A DNA stretch of 5,151 nucleotides from Nitrososphaerota archaeon (lineage in GTDB: Archaea > Thermoproteota > Nitrososphaeria > Nitrososphaerales > JACQRY01). Shown here piece after piece: positions 1-5,151 of this stretch (the stretch's first letter is position 1; each line of letters opens with the position of its first letter). The translations under genes were made by a program, and so were the position numbers. The stretch is taken from assembly GCA_016206275.1 (NCBI GenBank), contig JACQRY010000248.1, positions 1-5,151 of the forward strand, in the 5' to 3' direction. The notes beneath the pieces are model-generated. The model saw only the letters and a program-made list of their open reading frames with translations, made no database searches and was not told the origin of the DNA.

Positions 1-13
1 AGTTTTGTCCAAT

Positions 14-18
14 AGGAG
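14..18 (+). promoter_or_regulatory. Shine-Dalgarno site for rnhB
   Basis: AGGAG lies 8 bases before the GTG at position 27, the right distance for pairing with the 16S rRNA 3' end. It supports GTG as the true start and shows that SD-led initiation is used in this genome. Only 26 bases precede the gene in this window, so its promoter cannot be seen. Confidence 0.7.
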
Positions 19-26
19 TCTTCTCT

Positions 27-677
27 GTGACTAAGATTGTAGGCGTTGATGATGCGGGGCGGGGCTGCATCATAGGTCCTCTTGTTATCGCTGGGGTATG
101 TGTTGATGGAAGTGATGTAAGTCGCCTTGCGGATCTAGGGGTAAGAGATTCGAAGACTCTAACGCCTAGAGCTAGGGAGACGCTTTATCCTGAAATAAAG
201 AAAATCTCCACGATATCCATACGTAAAGTTCCACCCATTGAGGTGGACGAATACGTGTTGAAGGGGAAAAAATTACGTAAGCTGAACTATTTGGAGGCTT
301 TAACAATGGCAAGCGTAATCAGCGAGCTGAGACCGGATGTTGCCTATGTGGATGCTTCCGACACCAATCCCAAACGCTTTGGGTCTCAAATCTCGGATGC
401 CATTAAGACCAAGGTGAAAATTGTTTCTTCACATAAAGCTGATTCCCGTTACCCTGTAGTTTCAGCAGCCTCGATAATTGCCAAAGTTTCCAGAGACCGA
501 GAAATAAAGAAGATTGAAGAACAATATGGGCACATTGGCAGCGGGTATCCATCAGACGAAAAGACCATAAGTTTTCTTCGCAAATGGCTATTGTCTGATA
601 AAGGGGCTCCACCATTTGCGAGACTGTCATGGAAGACTTGGAAATCTATACGTGAAACAACCCTAGACCATTATTAG
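27..677 (+). CDS. rnhB: Ribonuclease HII
   Basis: Encodes a 216-residue RNase HII, the cytoplasmic metal-dependent enzyme that cuts 5' of ribonucleotides embedded in duplex DNA and starts ribonucleotide excision repair; archaeal enzymes also degrade RNA/DNA hybrids. Seen: the N-terminal motif GVDDAGRG (residues 6-13) with the GRG loop, DSK at 41-43, the active-site Asp in YVDASD (D109), the Asp in HKADSRYPVVSAAS (D139), and GSGYPSD (170-176) with the Tyr that in this family senses the RNA-DNA junction. The inferred carboxylate set is D8, D9, D109 and D139. D9 replaces the Glu found in most family members (DEAGRG). Length is normal for archaea and the C-terminal RLSWKTWKSI resembles the usual archaeal end. 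The GTG start is chosen because it has a well-spaced SD and sits 7 codons before the first catalytic Asp. The gene converges on flpA with a 7-base gap. Confidence 0.95.
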   Translation: MTKIVGVDDAGRGCIIGPLVIAGVCVDGSDVSRLADLGVRDSKTLTPRARETLYPEIKKISTISIRKVPPIEVDEYVLKGKKLRKLNYLEALTMASVISELRPDVAYVDASDTNPKRFGSQISDAIKTKVKIVSSHKADSRYPVVSAASIIAKVSRDREIKKIEEQYGHIGSGYPSDEKTISFLRKWLLSDKGAPPFARLSWKTWKSIRETTLDHY

Positions 678-684
678 CGACGAT

Positions 685-1368
685 CTAAACTTTCATTTTG
701 GCGTGAATCAGCCAATGAGCTGAGTCAAAGGGCTCTAGGTTAATGCTCTGCAAAATATGAAAGTCATTAGCCACCAGTTTGTTCGACTCGCTTTGCACTA
801 TTTCCTCAGGGCTCCTAGTCACATCGATGCTAGGAGTCTTCACTATGAGAAGCATGTCTCCATCAGGCTTCAAGTAGCTGCGGCAATTCCTGATGCTTAT
901 TTCAGTCTGATCAGGTTGAGCAATATCAGCGTAAACAACATCGACATTGGAGACAATGGCTTTATACTTCTCGTGGTGGCGCGCATCTTCCACAATAGGC
1001 ACCACATTCGATCTATGTTTGGCAACCTTCTCCACGAACTCTCTGGCGACTCTTGGAGCAAACTCAACGCCGTAAAGAACGCCTTCTCCACCAATTATGT
1101 CAGAAATATGGCTAGCCGTCGTACCAGTTGACACGCCTAGGTAAAGAACTGATGAACCTCTCTGCAACGGCAAGTGGTGCAACCCCTTCAACGACGCGGC
1201 TGCCAATTTGCTTCGAAACGGATTCCACACCCTAAACTCAACGTTACGACGCTTAACAATCTTCTCGTCATAAACCGAAAGACCTGGAGCAAAACTGAGG
1301 GTTGCAAGCCACTTTGAGTGGTTAACCTCAACCCAAATAATAGTCTGGTTAGTGGCGTCTTCTTCCAC
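685..1368 (-). CDS. flpA: Fibrillarin-like rRNA/tRNA 2'-O-methyltransferase
   Basis: Encodes a 227-residue fibrillarin, the catalytic subunit of the archaeal box C/D sRNP, which methylates ribose 2'-OH groups of rRNA and tRNA at sites chosen by guide sRNAs, using SAM. Seen: a short N-terminal beta domain (about 1-45), then a Rossmann methyltransferase fold. SAM motif I is LYLGVSTGTTASHISDIIG (75-93), with E102 placed for the ribose hydroxyls and D128 in EDARHHEKY for the adenine side. The fibrillarin K-D-K-H tetrad can be assigned as K54 (NPFRSKLAAA), D148 (ADIAQPDQTE), K177 (VKTPSID) and H218 (FDSAHW). All four are intact, so it should be active. Motif I reads GVSTGTT where many archaeal homologues have GASSGTT, a mild change. 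The GTG start lies inside the end of nop5 and has AGGTG 8 bases upstream. It is downstream of nop5 and probably cotranscribed and translationally coupled with it. Confidence 0.96.
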   Translation of the reverse strand: MEEDATNQTIIWVEVNHSKWLATLSFAPGLSVYDEKIVKRRNVEFRVWNPFRSKLAAASLKGLHHLPLQRGSSVLYLGVSTGTTASHISDIIGGEGVLYGVEFAPRVAREFVEKVAKHRSNVVPIVEDARHHEKYKAIVSNVDVVYADIAQPDQTEISIRNCRSYLKPDGDMLLIVKTPSIDVTRSPEEIVQSESNKLVANDFHILQSINLEPFDSAHWLIHAKMKV

Positions 1369-2527
1369 GTCTCGGCCACCTAGGTTCCTCCTTCCTTGGC
1401 GGAGGCTCTTTCCGGGGCTGAGCCTTGATCTCCTCCAGTCTACGCTTTAAGGCTCCCGCAAGATTCGGCTCTTCACCTCCACGATAAGCATCGATCCTAG
1501 CAGCGATAGCGATCTTTCCAGCAATGAGCCTCGCTATCCGGCCCCTCTCCCACTTGGGGGCTGAATGAACCTCAGAGTGCTGGAACAAAACACCGTGCTT
1601 CGGAGGCCGAGAACCCGTCCTCATAGCTCTAAAAAGAGCCTTCTCTGCCCCGAGGACCTGTATGGTGCTAGCGGGCATTTGAGCCAGCCTGTTCAAGCCA
1701 CCAGCCTTCGATATCAGCCTGGCTCCCACCGTAGCTCCCGCCATAGATGAGACGTTAGGTGCTACTTTCATCATAGTGTCCTCGACATGTTTGGTAAGTT
1801 TGGAGCGCAAATCGTTAAGCCTCAGAATTTCTTCTCCCAAAGTCTTGATTACCTCCAAGTCTTCTGGTCGCATAGCTCCGCCCTTAGAGCGTAACGAGAC
1901 TGAGATGATCTTCTCTCCTCTTTCCTCAGGCAAATGCATTTCCTTAAGAATACTTGTTATCCTGCTTCGCTCCCCTGCCAATGTCATCTTAGCATAGCTG
2001 ATAGGATCTGAGACATAAGACGCCAACTCAGGGAAATGGAGCCCATACCATTCTCTTAGTCTCGATATGAACTCGTTGATAGTTTTGTCCACCTCATCAA
2101 GAGCCTGAATCGATTGGATAACATGTAGATCCAGACTGGTGGACATTTCTCTAAGCTTCTCCTCTGCAGCTGCCAATGCAAATCGTCTGACTACTTCTCT
2201 TGCTTCTGTTTCTGATGATACAAGTCCAGCCTCGATCATTAGTTGCGTCTTGTTTGTTCGCAGCTCTTCCAAGACAGATGATTCAGTCTCCTCAACCGGT
2301 AAACCTAGGGAGACAAGCGTGCTGACTAGAGGCGGCTCCACGGAAATAATAGTAACACTCTTCGTTACAGCTTCCTTGACAAAGGCTACTAGCTCTGGAC
2401 CTGCCTCTCCCTTCGTTATTGCGGCGAGTTCCTCCAACGGTTTTTCAAATCTCTTGCTCAAAATCGTTGTCTTCAAGTCCTCAAGAAGGATGCAACCCAT
2501 CTCAGTGGCCAAGAGTGTTCCTTTCAC
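1349..2527 (-). CDS. nop5: Nop5 (Nop56/58) core protein of box C/D sRNP
   Basis: Encodes a 392-residue Nop5, the scaffold that joins L7Ae-bound box C/D guide RNA to fibrillarin and dimerises to build the methylation complex. Seen: an N-terminal fibrillarin-binding domain (about 1-115); a helical coiled-coil region (about 117-255) containing the family hallmark REWYGLHFPEL (158-168); and the Nop RNA-binding domain (about 256-350) with GATVGARLISKAGGL (264-278), PASTIQVLGAEKALFR (285-300), PKHGVLFQH (309-317) and RGRIARLIAGKIAIAARID (328-346). From about residue 361 a charged, Arg/Lys/Pro/Glu-rich tail follows and ends in RRGRRRH; such basic tails are common in archaeal Nop5 and probably aid RNA binding. 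The GTG start at 2527 gives an N-terminus matching the family (LLATEMGCILLED as the first beta strand), but no SD precedes it, and the in-frame stop 12 codons upstream leaves no better start. Its last 20 bases overlap flpA. L7Ae is not in this window. Confidence 0.96.
   Translation of the reverse strand: MKGTLLATEMGCILLEDLKTTILSKRFEKPLEELAAITKGEAGPELVAFVKEAVTKSVTIISVEPPLVSTLVSLGLPVEETESSVLEELRTNKTQLMIEAGLVSSETEAREVVRRFALAAAEEKLREMSTSLDLHVIQSIQALDEVDKTINEFISRLREWYGLHFPELASYVSDPISYAKMTLAGERSRITSILKEMHLPEERGEKIISVSLRSKGGAMRPEDLEVIKTLGEEILRLNDLRSKLTKHVEDTMMKVAPNVSSMAGATVGARLISKAGGLNRLAQMPASTIQVLGAEKALFRAMRTGSRPPKHGVLFQHSEVHSAPKWERGRIARLIAGKIAIAARIDAYRGGEEPNLAGALKRRLEEIKAQPRKEPPPRKEEPRWPRRGRRRH
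1377..1381 (-). promoter_or_regulatory. Shine-Dalgarno site for flpA inside nop5
   Basis: On the minus strand AGGTG ends 8 bases before the flpA GTG, matching part of the GGAGGTGA consensus. It lies in the codons for the basic tail of Nop5 (the RW of EPRWPRR). A stronger GGAGG lies 18 bases from the start, too far for normal use. The site supports GTG at 1368 as the flpA start and suggests coupling to nop5 translation. Confidence 0.5.
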
Positions 2528-2621
2528 GAGTATCGCTGCTCTATTACCGCCTACCCGCTTTCAAATAAATGGATAGCTCTGATTTAAGGTCAATTATTGG
2601 GCTTCGCGCCACAATATGTTG
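2528..2621 (-). promoter_or_regulatory. znuB-nop5 intergenic region with candidate nop5 promoter
   Basis: This 94-base gap is the only real spacer inside the window. Read on the minus strand it is AT-rich in its first two thirds and offers two TATA-like elements: CCTTAAATC (2581-2589), which would predict a transcript start around 30 bases before the nop5 GTG, and TTTATTT (2563-2569), which would predict one only about 12 bases before it. TTAAATC also occurs in the putative znuA promoter. No SD lies next to the nop5 GTG, which would fit a short-leader or leaderless message. I see no oligo-T run after the znuB stop and only a weak 3-bp hairpin around 2600-2610, so read-through from the znu genes cannot be excluded. 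No small gene or box C/D RNA is evident here. Confidence 0.4.
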
Positions 2622-3449
2622 TTAAGATGTTTTCACGTTAGGTTTACGCCGCATGGTTTTGGCTGCAACAGTCAAGAAGAATATTGAGACAGTCGTGAGA
2701 ACAATCGTTCCGCCAGGAGGAACCGCGGCGTAAAACGCTATGAACATTCCTAGGAAGACTGAGATTACTGCCAGGAACATAGCTAGGAATATGGTCTGAC
2801 GGAAGCTTCTAGATAACTGCATACTTGCTAAGGTTGGTATGACAGACATTGCAGAGACCATTAAAATGCCGACTACCCTCATCGCTGCGACAATCATTAT
2901 TGCCGCGAGAATGCTGAGGAGATAATTAAACCAGTTTACAGGAAGGCCACTGACCTTAGCCAAATCTTCGTCAAGGGTCACATAGAACATTTCCTTGTAG
3001 AAGAGGAAGACCGTCCCAAGAGTGAAAATCGAAGTCCCGGAGATGACAAAAATGTCCTCCCAGCCCACCAATAGCACACTTCCAAACAGGATGCTAGACA
3101 AGCTTACAGCCACGTTGCGTGATAAGCTGAGAAGAACTATTCCTCCCCCTAATCCAAGCGCGAAAAAAACCGCTAGCGCTGCGTCCCCAGACAGCCTCGC
3201 CGACTGCCTGATCTTAGCTATTCCCATCGAACCCAAGACCGTAGCCACCAGAGCAGACCATAATGGGAAAATGTTGAGGAAGACGCCCAATGAAACACCT
3301 GCGAAAGTAATATGCGACAAGGTTTCACCCATAAGCGAAAGCCTCCTAAGCACCATGAACACTCCAACCACTGGAGCCGTTATCGCCACGATTATAGCAG
3401 CTAATAATGCTCTTTGCATGAAGTCGTATGCGAGTATATCAAGAACCAT
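2622..3449 (-). CDS. znuB: Zinc/manganese-type ABC transporter permease (ZnuB family)
   Basis: Encodes a 275-residue membrane permease of the ABC-3 family, which forms a homodimeric channel for a divalent metal delivered by the binding protein. Seen: about eight hydrophobic segments (roughly 13-34, 44-60, 62-78, 90-110, 118-150 as one or two, 174-205, 218-240 and 246-264). The family motif RRLSLMGETLSHITFAGVSLG (about 35-55) carries H46; most relatives have GDALSH where this one has GETLSH. The second conserved block runs from TLDEDLAKVSGLPV (158-171) to MRVVGILMVSAMSVIPTLAS (190-209), the region expected to face ZnuC and line the pore. The C-terminus is short and basic (RRKPNVK). ATG at 3449 follows the znuC stop by 6 bases, and GTGA overlapping that stop codon is a weak SD. 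It is the last gene of the operon. Metal choice cannot be read from the permease alone. Confidence 0.93.
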   Translation of the reverse strand: MVLDILAYDFMQRALLAAIIVAITAPVVGVFMVLRRLSLMGETLSHITFAGVSLGVFLNIFPLWSALVATVLGSMGIAKIRQSARLSGDAALAVFFALGLGGGIVLLSLSRNVAVSLSSILFGSVLLVGWEDIFVISGTSIFTLGTVFLFYKEMFYVTLDEDLAKVSGLPVNWFNYLLSILAAIMIVAAMRVVGILMVSAMSVIPTLASMQLSRSFRQTIFLAMFLAVISVFLGMFIAFYAAVPPGGTIVLTTVSIFFLTVAAKTMRRKPNVKTS

Positions 3450-3455
3450 TTTCAG

Positions 3456-4217
3456 TCACATTAGATGCTCTTCGTGAAAGATCGGGTGCACATGATATCC
3501 GTAGACCTTAGACAAAATATCTCCCCTGAATAGATCCTCGGTGAGCCCGTGGAAGAAGAGTTTCTTATTGACGCACGCTACTTTTGTACACATATGGGAC
3601 ATTGCGCCTATGTCGTGGGACGTCATCATGATTGTAAGCCCCTGTTCCTTATTCAGTCTATCTAACAGAGAATGAAAAGCAACCTGAGAACCAATATCTA
3701 TGCCACTAGTCGGTTCATCCATGATTAGAAGGCTTGGCTCACCAGCCAATGCCCGCGCTATGAAAATACGTTGCAGTTGACCACCAGAGAGCTCGCCAGC
3801 CATTCTACTCTTCAACTCATACAAGCCCACAAACCTCAATGCATCCTCAATCTTCTGATGATCCTCTTCAGTAAGCCTCTTGAATGTATTTTCCCTTGAT
3901 ATTCTACCAGTTGCGACTATCTCATAGACAGTTGTAGGGAAATTTTGGGATTGAAGAGTAATCCTCTGGGGTACATACCCTATCATTATCTTCGATCTCA
4001 AGGTTGACTTGGCAATATCTTCACCGAACAGCTTAACTGTGCCGTGATAGGGCCTTAACAGCCCTGCGACAACTTTGAGGAGAGTGGTCTTCCCAGCACC
4101 GTTGGGGCCTAGTAACCCTAGGAAGTCTTTCTCCTCAACAGTTAGCGTGATGTCTTCTAAGACATGAATGCTGCCGAACGCCACATCAACATCTTTAAGC
4201 TCCACTACTGGCTGCAT
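3456..4217 (-). CDS. znuC: Zinc/manganese-type ABC transporter ATP-binding protein (ZnuC family)
   Basis: Encodes a 253-residue cytoplasmic ATPase that dimerises on the inner face of ZnuB and drives metal import. Every ABC motif is present: Walker A GPNGAGKTT (37-45), Q-loop Q84 in YVPQR, signature LSGGQ (143-147), Walker B LLIMDEP (163-169) with catalytic E168, D-loop SGID (171-174) and switch H201 in TSHD. It should therefore be active. After the ATPase core, the tail GYHVHPIFHEEHLM carries four His (H242, H244, H248, H251). His-rich ends are known in metal-importing ABC ATPases and may sense or buffer metal; this is inference. ATG at 4217 is preceded by GAGGGG, giving 5-7 bases of spacing. 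The gene overlaps the end of znuA by 13 bases in another frame, so the two are probably translationally coupled. Siderophore ABC ATPases look similar, but the neighbours place this one in the ZnuC/MntB group. Confidence 0.94.
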   Translation of the reverse strand: MQPVVELKDVDVAFGSIHVLEDITLTVEEKDFLGLLGPNGAGKTTLLKVVAGLLRPYHGTVKLFGEDIAKSTLRSKIMIGYVPQRITLQSQNFPTTVYEIVATGRISRENTFKRLTEEDHQKIEDALRFVGLYELKSRMAGELSGGQLQRIFIARALAGEPSLLIMDEPTSGIDIGSQVAFHSLLDRLNKEQGLTIMMTSHDIGAMSHMCTKVACVNKKLFFHGLTEDLFRGDILSKVYGYHVHPIFHEEHLM

Positions 4218-5119
4218 TCAAGCCCCTCTAGGAGGTTTCTCAGATTCTCCCTCATGATGCTTAGATAATCCTCCCCAGCTTCGATATCTTCCTGAGGAAT
4301 TTCTTCAAGAGGACTTAAGGACAGAACCCTCCCACCCGGAATATGTCTTGCTACTTCTTCGGCGAGGCGAGGATCTTGCAGTGGCTCCGAATAAACAATC
4401 GTTATGCCTTTCTCCTGCGCTGCTTGAATAACGCGGATAACGTCTTCTGGTGAGGGCTCCTCTTCGCCACTGCTAAGGAGGTAGAGTTGAGTCAAGCCGT
4501 ATCTCTTAGCGAAGTATGAGAAGGCTTCGTGGAAAGATATGAACTCCGTGCGAGCACAAGTCCTTAAAGAGTCGCGGATCTCGGCATCTAAAGCATCCAA
4601 CTTGGCCATGTACATGTTAGCGTTGGCTTCATAGTACTCCTTGTTAGCCGGATCTACATTGACGAATGCCTCTGAGATCTTCGTGACTTGATGCTTGGCG
4701 TTTTGCGGATCAAGCCAGATATGAGGGTCATTTCCACCTTCCTCGAGCGGCAGAAGACTCAGTCCATCACTGGTGTCTACATGGGTTATGTTGAAGGCAC
4801 CAACGGAATTCTTAAGTGAATCCGCCCAAGGTTCTAAGTTTGCCCCGTTGTACAGTGTTACCTTTGCCGACGCCGCTTGACGGATCGCTTCCACAGTGGG
4901 CTCCCAGTCGTGTACCTCGGCGCCCGACGACACAAGGATAGATACTTCTACTTTGTCGCCTCCGACTTGCCTAGCAAAGTCATAGAGCGGAAAAAAGGAT
5001 GCAACGACAGGCATCTTCGATGAAGGCCTCTCGGGCTGTAGCTCAGAGAGGCCGAGTGCTATTAATGTCAAAGCTGCTACGGCGACTATACCAATTGCCA
5101 CGATCTCCTTTCGCTGCAT
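4205..5119 (-). CDS. znuA: Zinc-type metal-binding protein of ABC transporter (ZnuA/TroA family)
   Basis: Encodes a 304-residue cluster A-I solute-binding protein that captures a divalent metal outside the membrane and hands it to ZnuB. Seen: an N-terminal hydrophobic segment (about 6-24) with no lipobox Cys, so it is either an uncleaved membrane anchor or a signal peptide; a first lobe starting at VVASFFPLYDFARQVGG (38-54); and the expected His ligands H70 (EVHDWEP), H133 (NDPHIWLDP) and H197 (SFHEAFSYFAKRYGL). The third ligand is His, as in ZnuA and TroA, rather than the Glu of Mn2+ proteins such as PsaA, so zinc is the likelier substrate. Two features are unusual. The loop before H133 has no His-rich stretch. 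Ser269 sits in LSLSPL, where many relatives have Asp (LDPL/xDSL). C188 and C302 are the only cysteines and could form a disulfide in the second lobe. ATG at 5119 has no SD but a TATA-like box centred about 27 bases upstream. Confidence 0.93.
   Translation of the reverse strand: MQRKEIVAIGIVAVAALTLIALGLSELQPERPSSKMPVVASFFPLYDFARQVGGDKVEVSILVSSGAEVHDWEPTVEAIRQAASAKVTLYNGANLEPWADSLKNSVGAFNITHVDTSDGLSLLPLEEGGNDPHIWLDPQNAKHQVTKISEAFVNVDPANKEYYEANANMYMAKLDALDAEIRDSLRTCARTEFISFHEAFSYFAKRYGLTQLYLLSSGEEEPSPEDVIRVIQAAQEKGITIVYSEPLQDPRLAEEVARHIPGGRVLSLSPLEEIPQEDIEAGEDYLSIMRENLRNLLEGLECSQ
4223..4228 (-). promoter_or_regulatory. Shine-Dalgarno site for znuC inside znuA
   Basis: GAGGGG on the minus strand ends 5 bases before the znuC ATG and lies in the codons for E298-G299 of ZnuA. 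Together with the 13-base gene overlap it points to re-initiation or direct loading of ribosomes at znuC. Confidence 0.45.
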
Positions 5120-5141
5120 GGCATCTGGATGGCGATATTAA

Positions 5142-5150
5142 GATTTAAAC
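5142..5150 (-). promoter_or_regulatory. TATA-like box of the znuACB promoter
   Basis: On the minus strand GTTTAAATC spans this site, with TTTAAA at about -30 to -25 from the znuA ATG. Archaeal TATA boxes are centred about 26-27 bases before the transcript start, so transcription would begin at or next to the ATG, giving a leaderless message. The lack of any SD before znuA agrees. A second AT-rich stretch, TTAATAT, follows directly. The window ends one base further upstream, so the BRE element and any metal-regulator operator cannot be seen. Confidence 0.5.
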
Positions 5151-5151
5151 C

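Noticed and set aside
757..1131. Plus-strand open frame of 124 codons opposite flpA.
   Set aside because: The minus-strand frame encodes an intact fibrillarin with all catalytic residues; the opposite frame has no recognisable domain and no SD.
1148..1155. CTGATGAA resembling a box C element on the plus strand.
   Set aside because: The first base does not fit the box C consensus, no CTGA box D follows within sRNA length, and the site is inside flpA.
1702..1777. Possible box C/D sRNA on the minus strand: ATGATGA near 1770 and CTGA about 50 bases further on.
   Set aside because: It lies entirely in codons of the conserved Nop domain (MMKVAPNVSSMAG onward), and the middle has no D'/C' boxes. 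The motifs are short enough to occur by chance.
2139..2576. Plus-strand open frame of 145 codons opposite the start of nop5.
   Set aside because: Its Ser/Thr-rich translation is the typical antisense shadow of a Glu/Leu-rich helical protein, and it shows no family motif.
2598..2612. Small inverted repeat GGC-TTCGC-GCC as a terminator after znuB.
   Set aside because: Only three base pairs form and no T-run follows on the minus strand, too weak to call.
3022..3477. Plus-strand open frame of 151 codons opposite znuB and the znuC end.
   Set aside because: It is an antisense shadow of a clear permease gene; there is no motif or start signal.
1..5151. Idea that the RNase HII, box C/D and zinc-uptake genes form one new system.
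   Set aside because: Each unit is a complete, well-known housekeeping function with its own orientation or its own likely promoter. Nothing in the sequence links them beyond adjacency.

Overview
The window looks like a piece of an archaeal chromosome. The evidence is a Nop5/fibrillarin pair, which in this compact adjacent form is archaeal (the two subunits of the box C/D sRNP 2'-O-methylase), an archaeal-type RNase HII, short intergenic gaps, GTG starts, Shine-Dalgarno (SD)-like sites inside upstream genes, and a TATA-like box placed for a leaderless transcript. The phylum cannot be fixed from this sequence. The Asp-Asp form of the RNase HII motif and the basic tail of Nop5 would fit a TACK-type archaeon (Thermoproteota/Nitrososphaerota/Bathyarchaeia), but that is a guess. 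No mobile element, CRISPR array, tRNA or rRNA is visible, and none of the genes looks broken.

Layout: (1) 27-677, plus strand: rnhB, encoding RNase HII. (2) 685-1368 and 1349-2527, minus strand: nop5 followed by flpA (fibrillarin), overlapping by 20 bases. This unit converges on rnhB with only 7 bases between the stop codons. (3) 2528-2621: the only sizeable internal gap, about 94 bases, with two TATA-like candidates for nop5. (4) 2622-5119, minus strand: a metal-uptake ABC transporter operon in the order znuA, znuC, znuB (binding protein, ATPase, permease). The genes overlap or lie 6 bases apart. A TATA-like box upstream of znuA sits at the very edge of the window.

How the genes work together: Nop5 bridges box C/D guide RNAs and fibrillarin, and fibrillarin transfers the methyl group from SAM to ribose 2'-OH groups of rRNA (and tRNA). 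ZnuA captures a divalent metal, probably Zn2+, outside the membrane; ZnuB carries it across and ZnuC powers transport. RNase HII removes ribonucleotides from DNA. The three units look like independent housekeeping functions placed side by side; I see no sign that they form a new system. The points most worth a second look are small: Asp instead of Glu in the RNase HII active site, Ser where cluster A-I binding proteins usually have a metal-binding Asp in ZnuA, a His-containing tail on ZnuC, and the leaderless-type promoter of znuA.
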